The translations under genes and the position numbers were made by a program. Positions 1-5,550 of a stretch of DNA of 6,505 bases are shown here, in pieces. This DNA is from Flavobacterium psychrophilum (GTDB lineage: Bacteria; Bacteroidota; Bacteroidia; Flavobacteriales; Flavobacteriaceae). Location of the stretch: assembly GCA_945897545.1 (NCBI GenBank), contig CAMDGJ010000161.1:1-6505 (forward strand). The letters run 5' to 3'. The first letter of the stretch is position 1; every line of letters starts with the position of its first letter. Below the pieces are notes generated by a model, which saw nothing but the letters and a program-made list of their open reading frames with translations, was not told the DNA's origin and searched no databases.

Positions 1-81
1 CGTATCATTTTCCTCGGAAAGTATTTTGGTAAGTACTCTTCTAATTGCGGCTTCGTCTTCTATGATTAATATTTTACTCAT
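1..81 (-). CDS. Response regulator, N-terminal fragment (receiver domain start)
   Basis: Only the first 27 codons lie in the window; the gene runs off the left edge. The translation begins MSKILIIEDEAAIRRVLTKI, which is the beta1-alpha1 part of a CheY-like receiver domain. The hydrophobic strand KILII is followed by the acidic EDE cluster (residues 8-10) that helps bind Mg2+ during phosphotransfer. The phosphorylated Asp (near residue 55) and the output domain are outside the window. From memory, this N-terminus resembles flavobacterial NtrC-type (sigma-54-activating) response regulators, but an OmpR-type or other output cannot be excluded. It lies 183 bp downstream of the ABC permease on the same strand, separated from it by repeats, so it may have its own promoter. 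The ATG at 81-79 is the natural start because the receiver strand begins at residue 3. Confidence 0.85.
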   Translation of the reverse strand, partial: MSKILIIEDEAAIRRVLTKILSEENDT

Positions 82-113
82 AATTTGGCGTTAATCGGTT
101 AACTGCTTATTCA

Positions 114-162
114 TTGAACCGCAAAGTTTGCAAAGTTTTTCGCAAAAATCGCAAAGATTTAA
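114..162. repeat. GCAAAG-rich short tandem repeat
   Basis: Four related units begin with GCAAA at about 121, 130, 142 and 151 (GCAAAGTTT, GCAAAGTTTTTC, GCAAAAATC, GCAAAGATT), giving spacings of 9, 12 and 9 bases. The stretch is non-coding, between the response regulator start and the ABC permease end. I recall similar GCAAAG-type intergenic repeats in other Flavobacterium genomes, but this was not checked. Confidence 0.6.
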
Positions 163-178
163 TTAACATATTTTTCTT

Positions 179-256
179 TAGCCCTGATGGAAGCGGCATC
201 CTTTTCTTGACTTCTTTAGTCAAGAAAAGATATAGCGGACAGCAGGAAATAGCTCC
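179..256. repeat. Structured intergenic element with 11-bp stem and paired ends
   Basis: The centre is a perfect 11-bp inverted repeat: TTTTCTTGACT (202-212), a TCTTT loop, then AGTCAAGAAAA (218-228). Outside it ATC (198-200) can pair with GAT (229-231). Further out CCTG (183-186) pairs with CAGG (243-246), and AGC (180-182) pairs with GCT (252-254) around an AAATA bulge. AGCGG occurs on both sides of the central stem (192-196 and 234-238), probably in an internal loop. There is no T-run after the stem on either strand, so it is not a standard intrinsic terminator. The flanking words (GCCCTGATGGAAGCGGCATC, AGCGGACAGCAGGAAATAGC) look to me like a dispersed flavobacterial element. That recognition is from memory and unverified. 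Confidence 0.6.
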
Positions 257-264
257 AAATTCTT

Positions 265-1581
265 TTAATATTGCAACCATTTATATAATTCTCTCCAAGT
301 TGGCTTTTTGCCATACATCAATATTCCTACTCGATAAATTTTTGCGGCAAACCAAACCACAAAAAAGAAAGTTCCGAAAAGTAATGTGACTGAAATTGCC
401 AATTGCCACAAAGGTACACCAAACGGGATTCTCATCAGCATAACGATGGGAGATGTGAGCGGAATCATAGAAAATACAGTAGCAATTGTTCCGTGTGGAT
501 CATGGATTACGGTAAAAAACCCAATGTAAACTGCAAGCACAAGCGGCATAATGATAGGTAACAGAAATTGTTGAGAATCAGTTTCACTATCGACTGCTGC
601 TCCTATTGCTGCGTAGAAAGAACTATATAAAAAATAGCCTCCAATGAAATAAACCACAAAGCTTATTAGAATAGTAGCAATGGGCAAATCCCATAATTCC
701 TTGACATACATTTGTGCAGTTTGGGCAAATTCTTGATTTCCCGCTTGGAGTAATTCTGGCGAAATTTTTGCCGTTGGGCTGGCATCAATGCCAAAAAAAG
801 CAGATGCGGTAAACATTAATGTCAAACCAATAATGGCCCAAATAAAGAACTGTAGCAATCCAGCCATAGATGTTCCGATGATTTTTCCCATCATTAATTG
901 GAATGGTTTTACTGAGGAAATAATAATTTCAACGATACGATTTGTTTTTTCTTCGATGACACTTCGCATCACCATATTGCCGTAAATGATGATAAACATC
1001 ATAATCAGATAACCAAATGCGCCTCCGATGCCAATCTTAATTTCGTTGAGACCTTTTAAGCTTTTTTCGCCCGATGCTTTTGCTAGCGAAATAGTAACTT
1101 TTGCCTGAGCGTTTTGTATCGCCAAGGTGTCTAAATTGGCTTTCTGGAAATTATCTTTAGTTATTTTTTTGGCAATAATATCTTGAACATTTGTAATAAA
1201 TGATATACTTGGGCTTTCGTTTGATATAAATTGAACTTTGTTTTCCAAGTCTTTATCGTTAGTCACTTTCGGAATACAAAGTAGTCCTTCGTAGCTCTCA
1301 TTTGTGATGCTGTCTCTCAAGTATTTCACATCAATCGCTGAAAAATCTTGATAAAGATATTCACCATCTGTACTGTTCATTGACTTGAATTCATTAACAA
1401 ACAGACCAGTTTCGTCGTGAATAGCAACCCTTTTGGTATCCGCTTTCATTGAGCTTAAATATCCTACAAAAACAGCAATTCCCACAAAAAGCAAGGGACT
1501 CAAGAAAGTCATTACTATGAAAGACTTGTTGCGCACTTTGGCAATAAATTCTCTTTTGATTATTAGTGTTAGAATGCTCAT
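265..1581 (-). CDS. ABC transporter permease, ABC-2 / NatB-like family
   Basis: This 438-residue membrane protein is the probable transmembrane half of an ABC exporter with the ATPase encoded just upstream. The first membrane segment is at about residues 21-43. A soluble, probably extracytoplasmic domain of roughly 140 residues follows (about 44-183). Then come five to six hydrophobic segments (about 184-205, 232-262, 301-328, 339-359, 363-383 and 391-414). The segment EEKTNRIVEIIISSVKPFQL (210-229) running into GKIIG is the characteristic cytoplasmic coupling region of the NatB/ABC2_membrane_3 type, and TSPIVMLMRIPFG (376-388) is also typical. The architecture and length suit a full-length member. 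The substrate is unknown: NatAB of Bacillus exports Na+, but homologues vary and the sequence does not decide it. The ATG at 1581 follows a G/C-rich repeat by 4 bp, so translation initiation may depend on that repeat or on coupling to the ATPase gene. Confidence 0.9.
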   Translation of the reverse strand: MSILTLIIKREFIAKVRNKSFIVMTFLSPLLFVGIAVFVGYLSSMKADTKRVAIHDETGLFVNEFKSMNSTDGEYLYQDFSAIDVKYLRDSITNESYEGLLCIPKVTNDKDLENKVQFISNESPSISFITNVQDIIAKKITKDNFQKANLDTLAIQNAQAKVTISLAKASGEKSLKGLNEIKIGIGGAFGYLIMMFIIIYGNMVMRSVIEEKTNRIVEIIISSVKPFQLMMGKIIGTSMAGLLQFFIWAIIGLTLMFTASAFFGIDASPTAKISPELLQAGNQEFAQTAQMYVKELWDLPIATILISFVVYFIGGYFLYSSFYAAIGAAVDSETDSQQFLLPIIMPLVLAVYIGFFTVIHDPHGTIATVFSMIPLTSPIVMLMRIPFGVPLWQLAISVTLLFGTFFFVVWFAAKIYRVGILMYGKKPTWRELYKWLQY

Positions 1582-1585
1582 ATCG

Positions 1586-1611
1586 GCCCCCTAGCCCCCG
1601 AAGGGGGAATT
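1586..1611. repeat. C/G-block hairpin repeat, copy 1
   Basis: On the plus strand this reads GCCCCCTAG, then CCCCCGAAGGGGG, then AATT. The core is a small perfect hairpin. On the transcribed (minus) strand it becomes CCCCCTTCGGGGG, which as RNA has a stable C(UUCG)G loop. It matches copy 2 (1669-1694), in inverted orientation, at 23 of 26 positions. It lies between the ATPase and permease genes, 4 bp upstream of the permease start codon, and provides the only G-rich sequence where a ribosome binding site would be. Confidence 0.75.
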
Positions 1612-1650
1612 CCTATTAGGGTAAATAGGTTTTTTAAATAATTATATTTC

Positions 1651-2613
1651 TTAATTTCTATTTTTGGCAACTCCCCCTTCGGGGGTTGGGGGGCTTACTG
1701 TTTGGATAAAAATATCGGTGACACTTGGAATTTTTTCTACGAAGTGGGTTACTTGTCCTCTTTGTGTCAAAATATTCAATAGTTCGTTTGGTGTGGCATT
1801 TCCCAATTGAATTTCGAGTTTTATTTCATTGTTGAGTGATTTGAAATTCGTTTGACCTACTGTAAATTTCTGAGTAATGTCATACATCAAGCCTTCAACA
1901 TTATCGGACAAAATACCTACTTCGAAACTATTAGTTCTAAATTTTCGTTTTACGTCGTCTAAACTTCCTTCAATAAGTTTATTTGATTTATGAATTAAGG
2001 CAATATGGTCACACAATTCTTCGACGCTTTCCATCCGATGTGTCGAGAAAATGATGGTAGCACCTTGTTTTTGTAATTCCAGGATCTCGTCTTTAATTAC
2101 ATTTGCATTTATAGGATCAAAACCGGAAAAAGGTTCATCGAAAATTAATAATTTCGGCTTATGCAAAACACAAACTACAAACTGAACTTTTTGGGCCATT
2201 CCTTTTGATAATTCCTGAATTTTCTTATTCCACCAGCCTTGTATTCCTAATCTTTCGAACCAATATTCTAATTGTTTTTTTGCTTCAGCTTTTGAAAGCC
2301 CTTTCATTTGCGCCAAATACAGGCATTGCTCTCCTACTTTCATAGTTTTGTACAAACCTCTTTCTTCAGGTAGATAGCCTATATATTGAATGTGCTTTGA
2401 ACTTAATTTCTCTCCGTCGAAAATAATTTCGCCGCTATCAGGCATCGTGATTTGATTGATAATCCGTATAAGTGATGTTTTTCCGGCTCCATTTGGACCT
2501 AGAAGTCCGTATATACTTCCCTTTGGGATCGTAAGGGAAACTTCATTAAGGGCAACGTAGTCACCGTATTTCTTGACAACATTTTTTACTTCGAGTATAG
2601 TACCCATGCACAT
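1651..2613 (-). CDS. ABC transporter ATP-binding protein, NatA-like
   Basis: This 320-residue ABC ATPase is expected to power the NatB-like permease encoded next downstream. The nucleotide-binding domain is complete: Walker A GPNGAGKT (39-46), a Q-loop region reading GYLPEERGLY (79-88) as in NatA-type proteins, signature LSKGM (135-139, in place of LSGGQ), Walker B LLIFDEP (155-161) with catalytic Glu160, and switch His192 in STHRME. Residues after about 220 form the family's C-terminal extension. The annotated start gives MCMGTILEV; the second ATG (2607-2605, MGTILEV) is an equally good start because homology should begin near TILEVKNV. Neither has a strong Shine-Dalgarno. The last residues, SPPTPEGGV followed by AKNRN, are encoded by a C/G-block repeat, so the native C-terminus was probably a little shorter or different. 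The gene ends 69 bp before the permease, on the same strand, and the two are probably co-transcribed. Confidence 0.93.
   Translation of the reverse strand: MCMGTILEVKNVVKKYGDYVALNEVSLTIPKGSIYGLLGPNGAGKTSLIRIINQITMPDSGEIIFDGEKLSSKHIQYIGYLPEERGLYKTMKVGEQCLYLAQMKGLSKAEAKKQLEYWFERLGIQGWWNKKIQELSKGMAQKVQFVVCVLHKPKLLIFDEPFSGFDPINANVIKDEILELQKQGATIIFSTHRMESVEELCDHIALIHKSNKLIEGSLDDVKRKFRTNSFEVGILSDNVEGLMYDITQKFTVGQTNFKSLNNEIKLEIQLGNATPNELLNILTQRGQVTHFVEKIPSVTDIFIQTVSPPTPEGGVAKNRN
1669..1694. repeat. C/G-block hairpin repeat, copy 2, inside a gene end
   Basis: The plus strand shows AACTCCCCCTTCGGGGG followed by TTGGGGGGC. Its reverse complement matches copy 1 (1586-1611) at 23 of 26 positions. It lies within the 3' end of the ABC ATPase gene and is translated as SPPTPEGGV. 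The two copies are inverted relative to each other and separated by 57 bp, so the transcript can form either two local hairpins or one long stem of 23 Watson-Crick pairs plus one G-U, with two mismatches. Confidence 0.75.
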
Positions 2614-2697
2614 TTGTGATTTATTTCATCTCTTTGCCCTTATGGCCTTGAGCCTGTAAAAATAGTTAATTAGCGATAATAAGCTGTTAAATAAAAT

Positions 2698-2728
2698 AAA
2701 AAAACCATCCTTATAGAAACAAGGATGG
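2698..2728 (-). terminator. Intrinsic terminator after dnaJ
   Basis: CCATCCTT (2705-2712) and AAGGATGG (2721-2728) form a perfect 8-bp stem with an 8-nt loop. Read on the minus strand, the stem is followed at once by seven T residues and a further T-rich tract. It starts 22 bp beyond the dnaJ stop codon and should end the grpE-dnaJ transcript, separating it from the ABC genes downstream. Confidence 0.9.
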
Positions 2729-2750
2729 GAGAGATTTTCAATAGAACAAA

Positions 2751-3872
2751 TTAAGAAAACATATCTTTCACTTTTTCAAAAAAAGATTTATCACTTTTTT
2801 CAGGATTTGGAATAAAATTCTCGTTTTCGAGATTACTTTCAAAAAACTGTTTTTGTTCTTTATTTAATGTTTTTGGCGTCCAAACATTAACGTGGACTAA
2901 TAAATCACCCGTTCCATAACCGTTGATGCTTGGAATACCTTTTCCTTTTAATCGGAGAATTTTACCAGATTGAATTCCTTCATCTAGTTTTATTCGCACT
3001 TTTCCGTTTACGGCTGAAATGTCTTTTGAAATACCAAGAACTGCTTCGGCAAAACTGATATACAAATCATAATGCAAATTTTCACCTTCTCGTTTCAAAA
3101 ATTCGTGTTCGATTTCTTCAATAGCTACGATTAAATCACCAGGAACACTATTTCCGGGGGCATCGTTTCCTTTGTTCGAAACTTTGAGTTGCATCCCGTC
3201 AACTACACCTGCCGGTATTTTTATCGATACAGTTTCGTCTTCTAGAATCATTCCCTGAGAATCAGCTTCTGCAGGTTTTTTGTCTAATATTTGTCCTGAA
3301 CCGCCACAAGTAGGACAAGTAGATGCTGATTGCATTCGCCCCAAAATAGTATTGGTCACGCGCATTACTTGGCCTTGACCGTTACAAGTACCGCAGGTTT
3401 TATAAGAAACTCCTGCTGCTTGCACTTTTCGTTTTACTTTAACTTTTTTCTCGACACCGTTTGCAATTTCTTCAAGAGTCAGTTTTACTTTGATACGAAG
3501 ATTGCTTCCCTTCACACGACGTGAACCTCCGCCTCCGCCTCCAAAACCGCCACCTCCGCCAAAAGCGCTTCCAAAGATATCTCCAAATTGACTGAATATA
3601 TCATCCATATTCATACCACCTTGACCGCCACCACTAAAACCTCCTGAACCGTCAAAAGCCTGATGACCGTATTGATCGTATTTCGCTTTTTTCTGTGGAT
3701 CACTTAGTACTTCGTATGCTTCGGCAGCTAATTTGAATTTTTCTTCCGCGGCAGCATTGCCTGGGTTTTTGTCAGGGTGAAATTCGAGTGCTTTTTTTCT
3801 ATATGCTTTTTTTATTTCGGCAGCATCGGCATTTTTAGTAATACCTAATATTTCGTAAAAATCTTTTTTCAT
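2751..3872 (-). CDS. dnaJ: Chaperone DnaJ (Hsp40), reduced zinc-binding region
   Basis: DnaJ delivers unfolded proteins to DnaK and stimulates its ATPase in the cytoplasm. The J domain is residues 1-70, with the essential HPD motif at 32-34. A Gly/Phe-rich linker follows (about 69-117, with glycine runs such as FGGGGGFGGGGGG). The substrate-binding C-terminal domains and dimerisation region span about 120-373. The zinc-binding region holds only two CxxCxGxG motifs, CGTCNGQG (160-167) and CPTCGGSG (186-193), whereas a classic type I DnaJ has four. By spacing they best match motifs 2 and 3 (zinc centre II); motifs 1 and 4 are absent. I believe this is normal for flavobacterial DnaJ, but this was not checked. 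The reading frame is intact and 373 aa is close to the usual length. It lies 111 bp downstream of grpE on the same strand. The start ATG has no clear Shine-Dalgarno, as is common in this phylum, but the J domain begins immediately after it. Confidence 0.97.
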   Translation of the reverse strand: MKKDFYEILGITKNADAAEIKKAYRKKALEFHPDKNPGNAAAEEKFKLAAEAYEVLSDPQKKAKYDQYGHQAFDGSGGFSGGGQGGMNMDDIFSQFGDIFGSAFGGGGGFGGGGGGSRRVKGSNLRIKVKLTLEEIANGVEKKVKVKRKVQAAGVSYKTCGTCNGQGQVMRVTNTILGRMQSASTCPTCGGSGQILDKKPAEADSQGMILEDETVSIKIPAGVVDGMQLKVSNKGNDAPGNSVPGDLIVAIEEIEHEFLKREGENLHYDLYISFAEAVLGISKDISAVNGKVRIKLDEGIQSGKILRLKGKGIPSINGYGTGDLLVHVNVWTPKTLNKEQKQFFESNLENENFIPNPEKSDKSFFEKVKDMFS

Positions 3873-3885
3873 AATTGTTTAAATT

Positions 3886-3978
3886 CCAAAAAACAAAACC
3901 CAAAAAACAAACAAATTTCAAAATTCAAAAATTCAAATCTAAAAAGTATGTTATTTGGGATTTAGGATTTATAATTTG
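3886..3978. repeat. AAATTC-rich imperfect inverted repeat between grpE and dnaJ
   Basis: The left part is A-rich, with repeated words CAAATTTCAAA, AAATTCAAA and AATTCAAA (3912-3937). The right part (3954-3978, TTTGGGATTTAGGATTTATA then ATTTG) is an imperfect reverse complement of it, with roughly two thirds of positions matching by eye. The 111-bp gap is therefore mostly low-complexity repeat and could fold as a weak AU-rich stem in the grpE-dnaJ transcript. I recall similar TTTGGGATTT/GAATTTTTGAA-type repeats in flavobacterial intergenic DNA; this is unverified. Confidence 0.5.
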
Positions 3979-3983
3979 TTATT

Positions 3984-4577
3984 TTAGTTGCCAATTACAA
4001 CCTTTGGAAAACGAATAATTTTATCTCCTAGTTTGTATCCTTTTTCTATTACATCTACAATTTTTCCTTTTAATTTTGGAGCTGGAATTTGTGTTATGGC
4101 TTCGGCGAAATCTGCATTGAAAACATCTCCCGCTTTTATTTCTACCTCTTCCAATCCCTTAGAAACAAGGGTGTTTTTAAGCTTTTCTTGAATAAGTTCC
4201 ACTCCTTGAATTAGAATATTGTCATCAGTTTTCTTGATTTCAGTCAACGCTCTGTCAAAATCATCTAAAACAGGAAGCAGCGCCAGTAAAACGTCTTGGT
4301 TCGCAGTTTTAAATAACTCGATCCGCTCTTTAGTGGTTCTACGCTTAAAATTTTCAAACTCGGCAAACAACCGCAAAAACTTATCTTTCTCCGATGCTAA
4401 ATCTTGAGACAATTGTTCTTCTTTTGTTATTTCCTCAACTCGTTCTTCGATTGCTGCGTCTAGCGCATCGGAATTATTGTCAATACTTTCAATTGGTGTT
4501 TGATCAACAATTTCATCATTTATGGTGTTTTCTGTGTTCATTCTTGTACTATTTTTAAAATAATTCTTAAACTTCAT
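3984..4577 (-). CDS. grpE: Nucleotide exchange factor GrpE
   Basis: GrpE is the dimeric factor that releases ADP from DnaK. The 197-residue product has an acidic, low-complexity N-terminus (about 14-50). A long helical, coiled-coil dimerisation segment with the typical FLRLFAEFENFKRRTTKER stretch follows (about 67-85), then PVLDDFDRAL (102-111). The C-terminal beta domain ends in the family signature VIEKGYKLGDKIIRFPKVVI (176-195). The usual HEA motif before the domain reads AEA here (FNADFAEAI, 153-161), which may be a lineage variant. The ATG at 4577 is followed in frame by another at 4541 (MNTENT). I keep the first because it sits just downstream of a good promoter and an A/G-rich leader (AGAAAAGAATAAAAA), but the shorter 185-residue form is possible. 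It forms a probable operon with dnaJ; dnaK is not in the window. Confidence 0.96.
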   Translation of the reverse strand: MKFKNYFKNSTRMNTENTINDEIVDQTPIESIDNNSDALDAAIEERVEEITKEEQLSQDLASEKDKFLRLFAEFENFKRRTTKERIELFKTANQDVLLALLPVLDDFDRALTEIKKTDDNILIQGVELIQEKLKNTLVSKGLEEVEIKAGDVFNADFAEAITQIPAPKLKGKIVDVIEKGYKLGDKIIRFPKVVIGN

Positions 4578-4598
4578 TTTTTATTCTTTTCTAATTAT

Positions 4599-4615
4599 TG
4601 CAAAAGTACTGCCAA
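4599..4615 (-). promoter_or_regulatory. Probable grpE-dnaJ promoter, sigma-54-like -24/-12 (overlaps a TAnnTTTG box)
   Basis: Read on the minus strand this is TTGGCAGTACTTTTGCA. It fits the sigma-54 consensus TGGCACG-N4-TTGCW at 10 of 12 defined positions, with exact GG-N10-GC spacing. Transcription would begin near 4588, leaving a leader of about 11 nt before the grpE ATG. The same bases also contain TACTTTTG (4608-4601), a match to the Bacteroidota housekeeping -7 box TAnnTTTG, with TTTG 21 bp upstream as a possible -33 element. So either sigma-54 or the main sigma factor may use it. That a promoter is here is more certain than which sigma factor reads it. Confidence 0.6.
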
Positions 4616-4626
4616 TTCTTCTAAAA

Positions 4627-4639
4627 TGTCAAATTGTCA
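4627..4639 (-). promoter_or_regulatory. TGACA direct repeat upstream of grpE promoter
   Basis: On the minus strand the sequence is TGACAATTTGACA, two TGACA words 8 bp apart start to start. It sits just upstream of the -24 element. It could be a regulator site, or the second copy (TTTGACA) could simply be the -33 region of a housekeeping promoter. No protein can be assigned. Confidence 0.3.
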
Positions 4640-4857
4640 CTAATATTTATCATTAAACACAACCTAGAAAATTCCTCTTGAAAATTGAATTAAAAAAAAG
4701 CTTTACTGTTTGAAAGAAAATTTAATATAATTTTAAGACTATCCCCACTAAGTTTATATAAATTTGTCTAGGTTAATGTTCTAGGATAGATTTAAAAAAC
4801 AAATTTAAGGTTAGCTCTAGGCTTTTAAATAATTATTAATTCACCATACCTTATATT
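4640..4857. other. AT-rich intergenic stretch, no gene seen
   Basis: This is the bulk of the 326-bp gap between grpE and the hot-dog gene. I see no open reading frame with recognisable content, no tRNA and no stable hairpin. CTAGG occurs three times (4768-4772, 4781-4785, 4817-4821) and CCTAG once (4663-4667). The first two CTAGG words lie in related 13-bp-spaced sequences (GTCTAGGTTAAT, GTTCTAGGATAG). TAAATTTG near 4759-4766 on the plus strand resembles a -7 box but lacks an upstream TTG and any gene to serve. Confidence 0.5.
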
Positions 4858-4893
4858 AAAAAAAGCTTCGTTTACTAAACGAAGCTTTTTTTT
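4858..4893. terminator. Strong bidirectional terminator after hot-dog gene
   Basis: GCTTCGTTTA (4865-4874) and TAAACGAAGC (4876-4885) form a perfect 10-bp inverted repeat around one central base. It is flanked by seven A residues (4858-4864) on the left and eight T residues (4886-4893) on the right, so it has a T-run on both strands. It lies 10 bp beyond the stop codon of the minus-strand DUF4442 gene and should end that transcript before grpE. It would work equally well on plus-strand RNA. Confidence 0.9.
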
Positions 4894-4903
4894 AATCATT
4901 TTT

Positions 4904-5356
4904 TTATTTTAATCGTACACTCCATTCGAAATCCATTTCAGAAACTTGTTCCCCTTGTTCATTTGTTCCAATTGATTTCATCCAAAAAGTTTGTCCTTCT
5001 CCAGTTGCTATGGCTTCTTGAATGGCCCGTTCTGCAAAATGCCCATCATTACAAACAAAAGTTATCCTTCCGGTAGCTTTCTTTGAAAAATTGCTTTTAT
5101 TGTTCGCTACCAACATTGATGTTTTTTTATTGCTCTTTTGAATTTCCAACATCACCAAAGCTCCAGTTGATAGTTCGGCGGCCATTGCTTGTACTGCAAA
5201 ATACATAGAATTGAAAGGATTCTGGCTAATCCAGCGGTGTTTGACTGATACTATACATGTGCTTTTATTTAGTTGTTTTACTCTAACTCCGCAGATAAAT
5301 GCCGATGGCAATTTAAACAAAAGAAATTTATTGAGACTCGACACCGTGATTTCCAT
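4904..5356 (-). CDS. DUF4442 / hot-dog-fold domain protein
   Basis: This 150-residue soluble protein resembles the DUF4442 branch of the hot-dog superfamily, whose better-known members are acyl-CoA thioesterases. The recognisable core is VSVKHRWISQNPFNSMYFAV (36-55) followed by QAMAAELSTGALV (56-68). In hot-dog enzymes the equivalent region forms the central helix and its preceding loop. The basic stretch SNFSKKATGRITF (88-100) and the closing strand MDFEWSVRLK (141-150) also fit. There is no signal peptide and no membrane segment. A thioesterase role on an acyl-CoA or acyl-ACP is an inference from the fold; the catalytic residue cannot be assigned from sequence alone. It appears monocistronic: its own terminator follows, and a divergent gene lies 231 bp upstream. 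No strong Shine-Dalgarno precedes the ATG. Confidence 0.8.
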   Translation of the reverse strand: MEITVSSLNKFLLFKLPSAFICGVRVKQLNKSTCIVSVKHRWISQNPFNSMYFAVQAMAAELSTGALVMLEIQKSNKKTSMLVANNKSNFSKKATGRITFVCNDGHFAERAIQEAIATGEGQTFWMKSIGTNEQGEQVSEMDFEWSVRLK

Positions 5357-5493
5357 AAGAATAGATTTTTTTGTAAAACTAATAAAAATAAACTGTACCA
5401 GATATGTTGTAACTCCATTTAAAAAAAACGATGAGAACTGCAGTATTTGAGCTCCTTTGCACCGGTACTTACATTCTTTATAGTAAGATAAGG

Positions 5494-5514
5494 TGTTAAT
5501 ATTATGTTAATATT
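5494..5514. repeat. TGTTAATATT direct repeat, 11-bp period
   Basis: TGTTAATATT occurs at 5494-5503 and again at 5505-5514, one helical turn apart. It lies between two divergent genes, about 37 bp upstream of the proposed -7 box of the DUF4870 gene. The spacing would place two protein contacts on the same face of the DNA, so it is a candidate operator. A chance AT-rich duplication is equally possible. Confidence 0.35.
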
Positions 5515-5550
5515 TACTACTATGCGATACAAGATACTTTCTTTTAGATA

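Noticed and set aside
114..162. Short repeats as a CRISPR array
   Set aside because: Units are 9-12 bp with no unique spacers of constant length and no cas genes nearby.
202..228. Perfect 11-bp hairpin as terminator of the ABC operon
   Set aside because: The stem is AT-rich and is not followed by a T-run on either strand; it fits better as the centre of a larger repeat element.
114..389. 91-residue plus-strand reading frame at the left end
   Set aside because: It runs through two non-coding repeats and then antisense to the ABC permease, and its product is low-complexity with no family resemblance.
3330..3524. Plus-strand frames antisense to dnaJ, grpE, the permease and the hot-dog gene (788-985, 3330-3524, 3988-4191, 4219-4407, 5211-5450)
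   Set aside because: Each is a shadow of a well-supported minus-strand gene, with no independent start signal or recognisable domain; the last only extends a little into the intergenic region.
4640..4857. Small RNA gene between grpE and the hot-dog gene
   Set aside because: The downstream hairpin at 4858-4893 is explained as the hot-dog gene's terminator, and there is no convincing promoter or structured core within the stretch.
5452..5458. AAAGGAG on the minus strand as a ribosome binding site
   Set aside because: No ATG, GTG or TTG start with an open frame follows at a suitable distance, and Shine-Dalgarno sequences are weakly used in this phylum.
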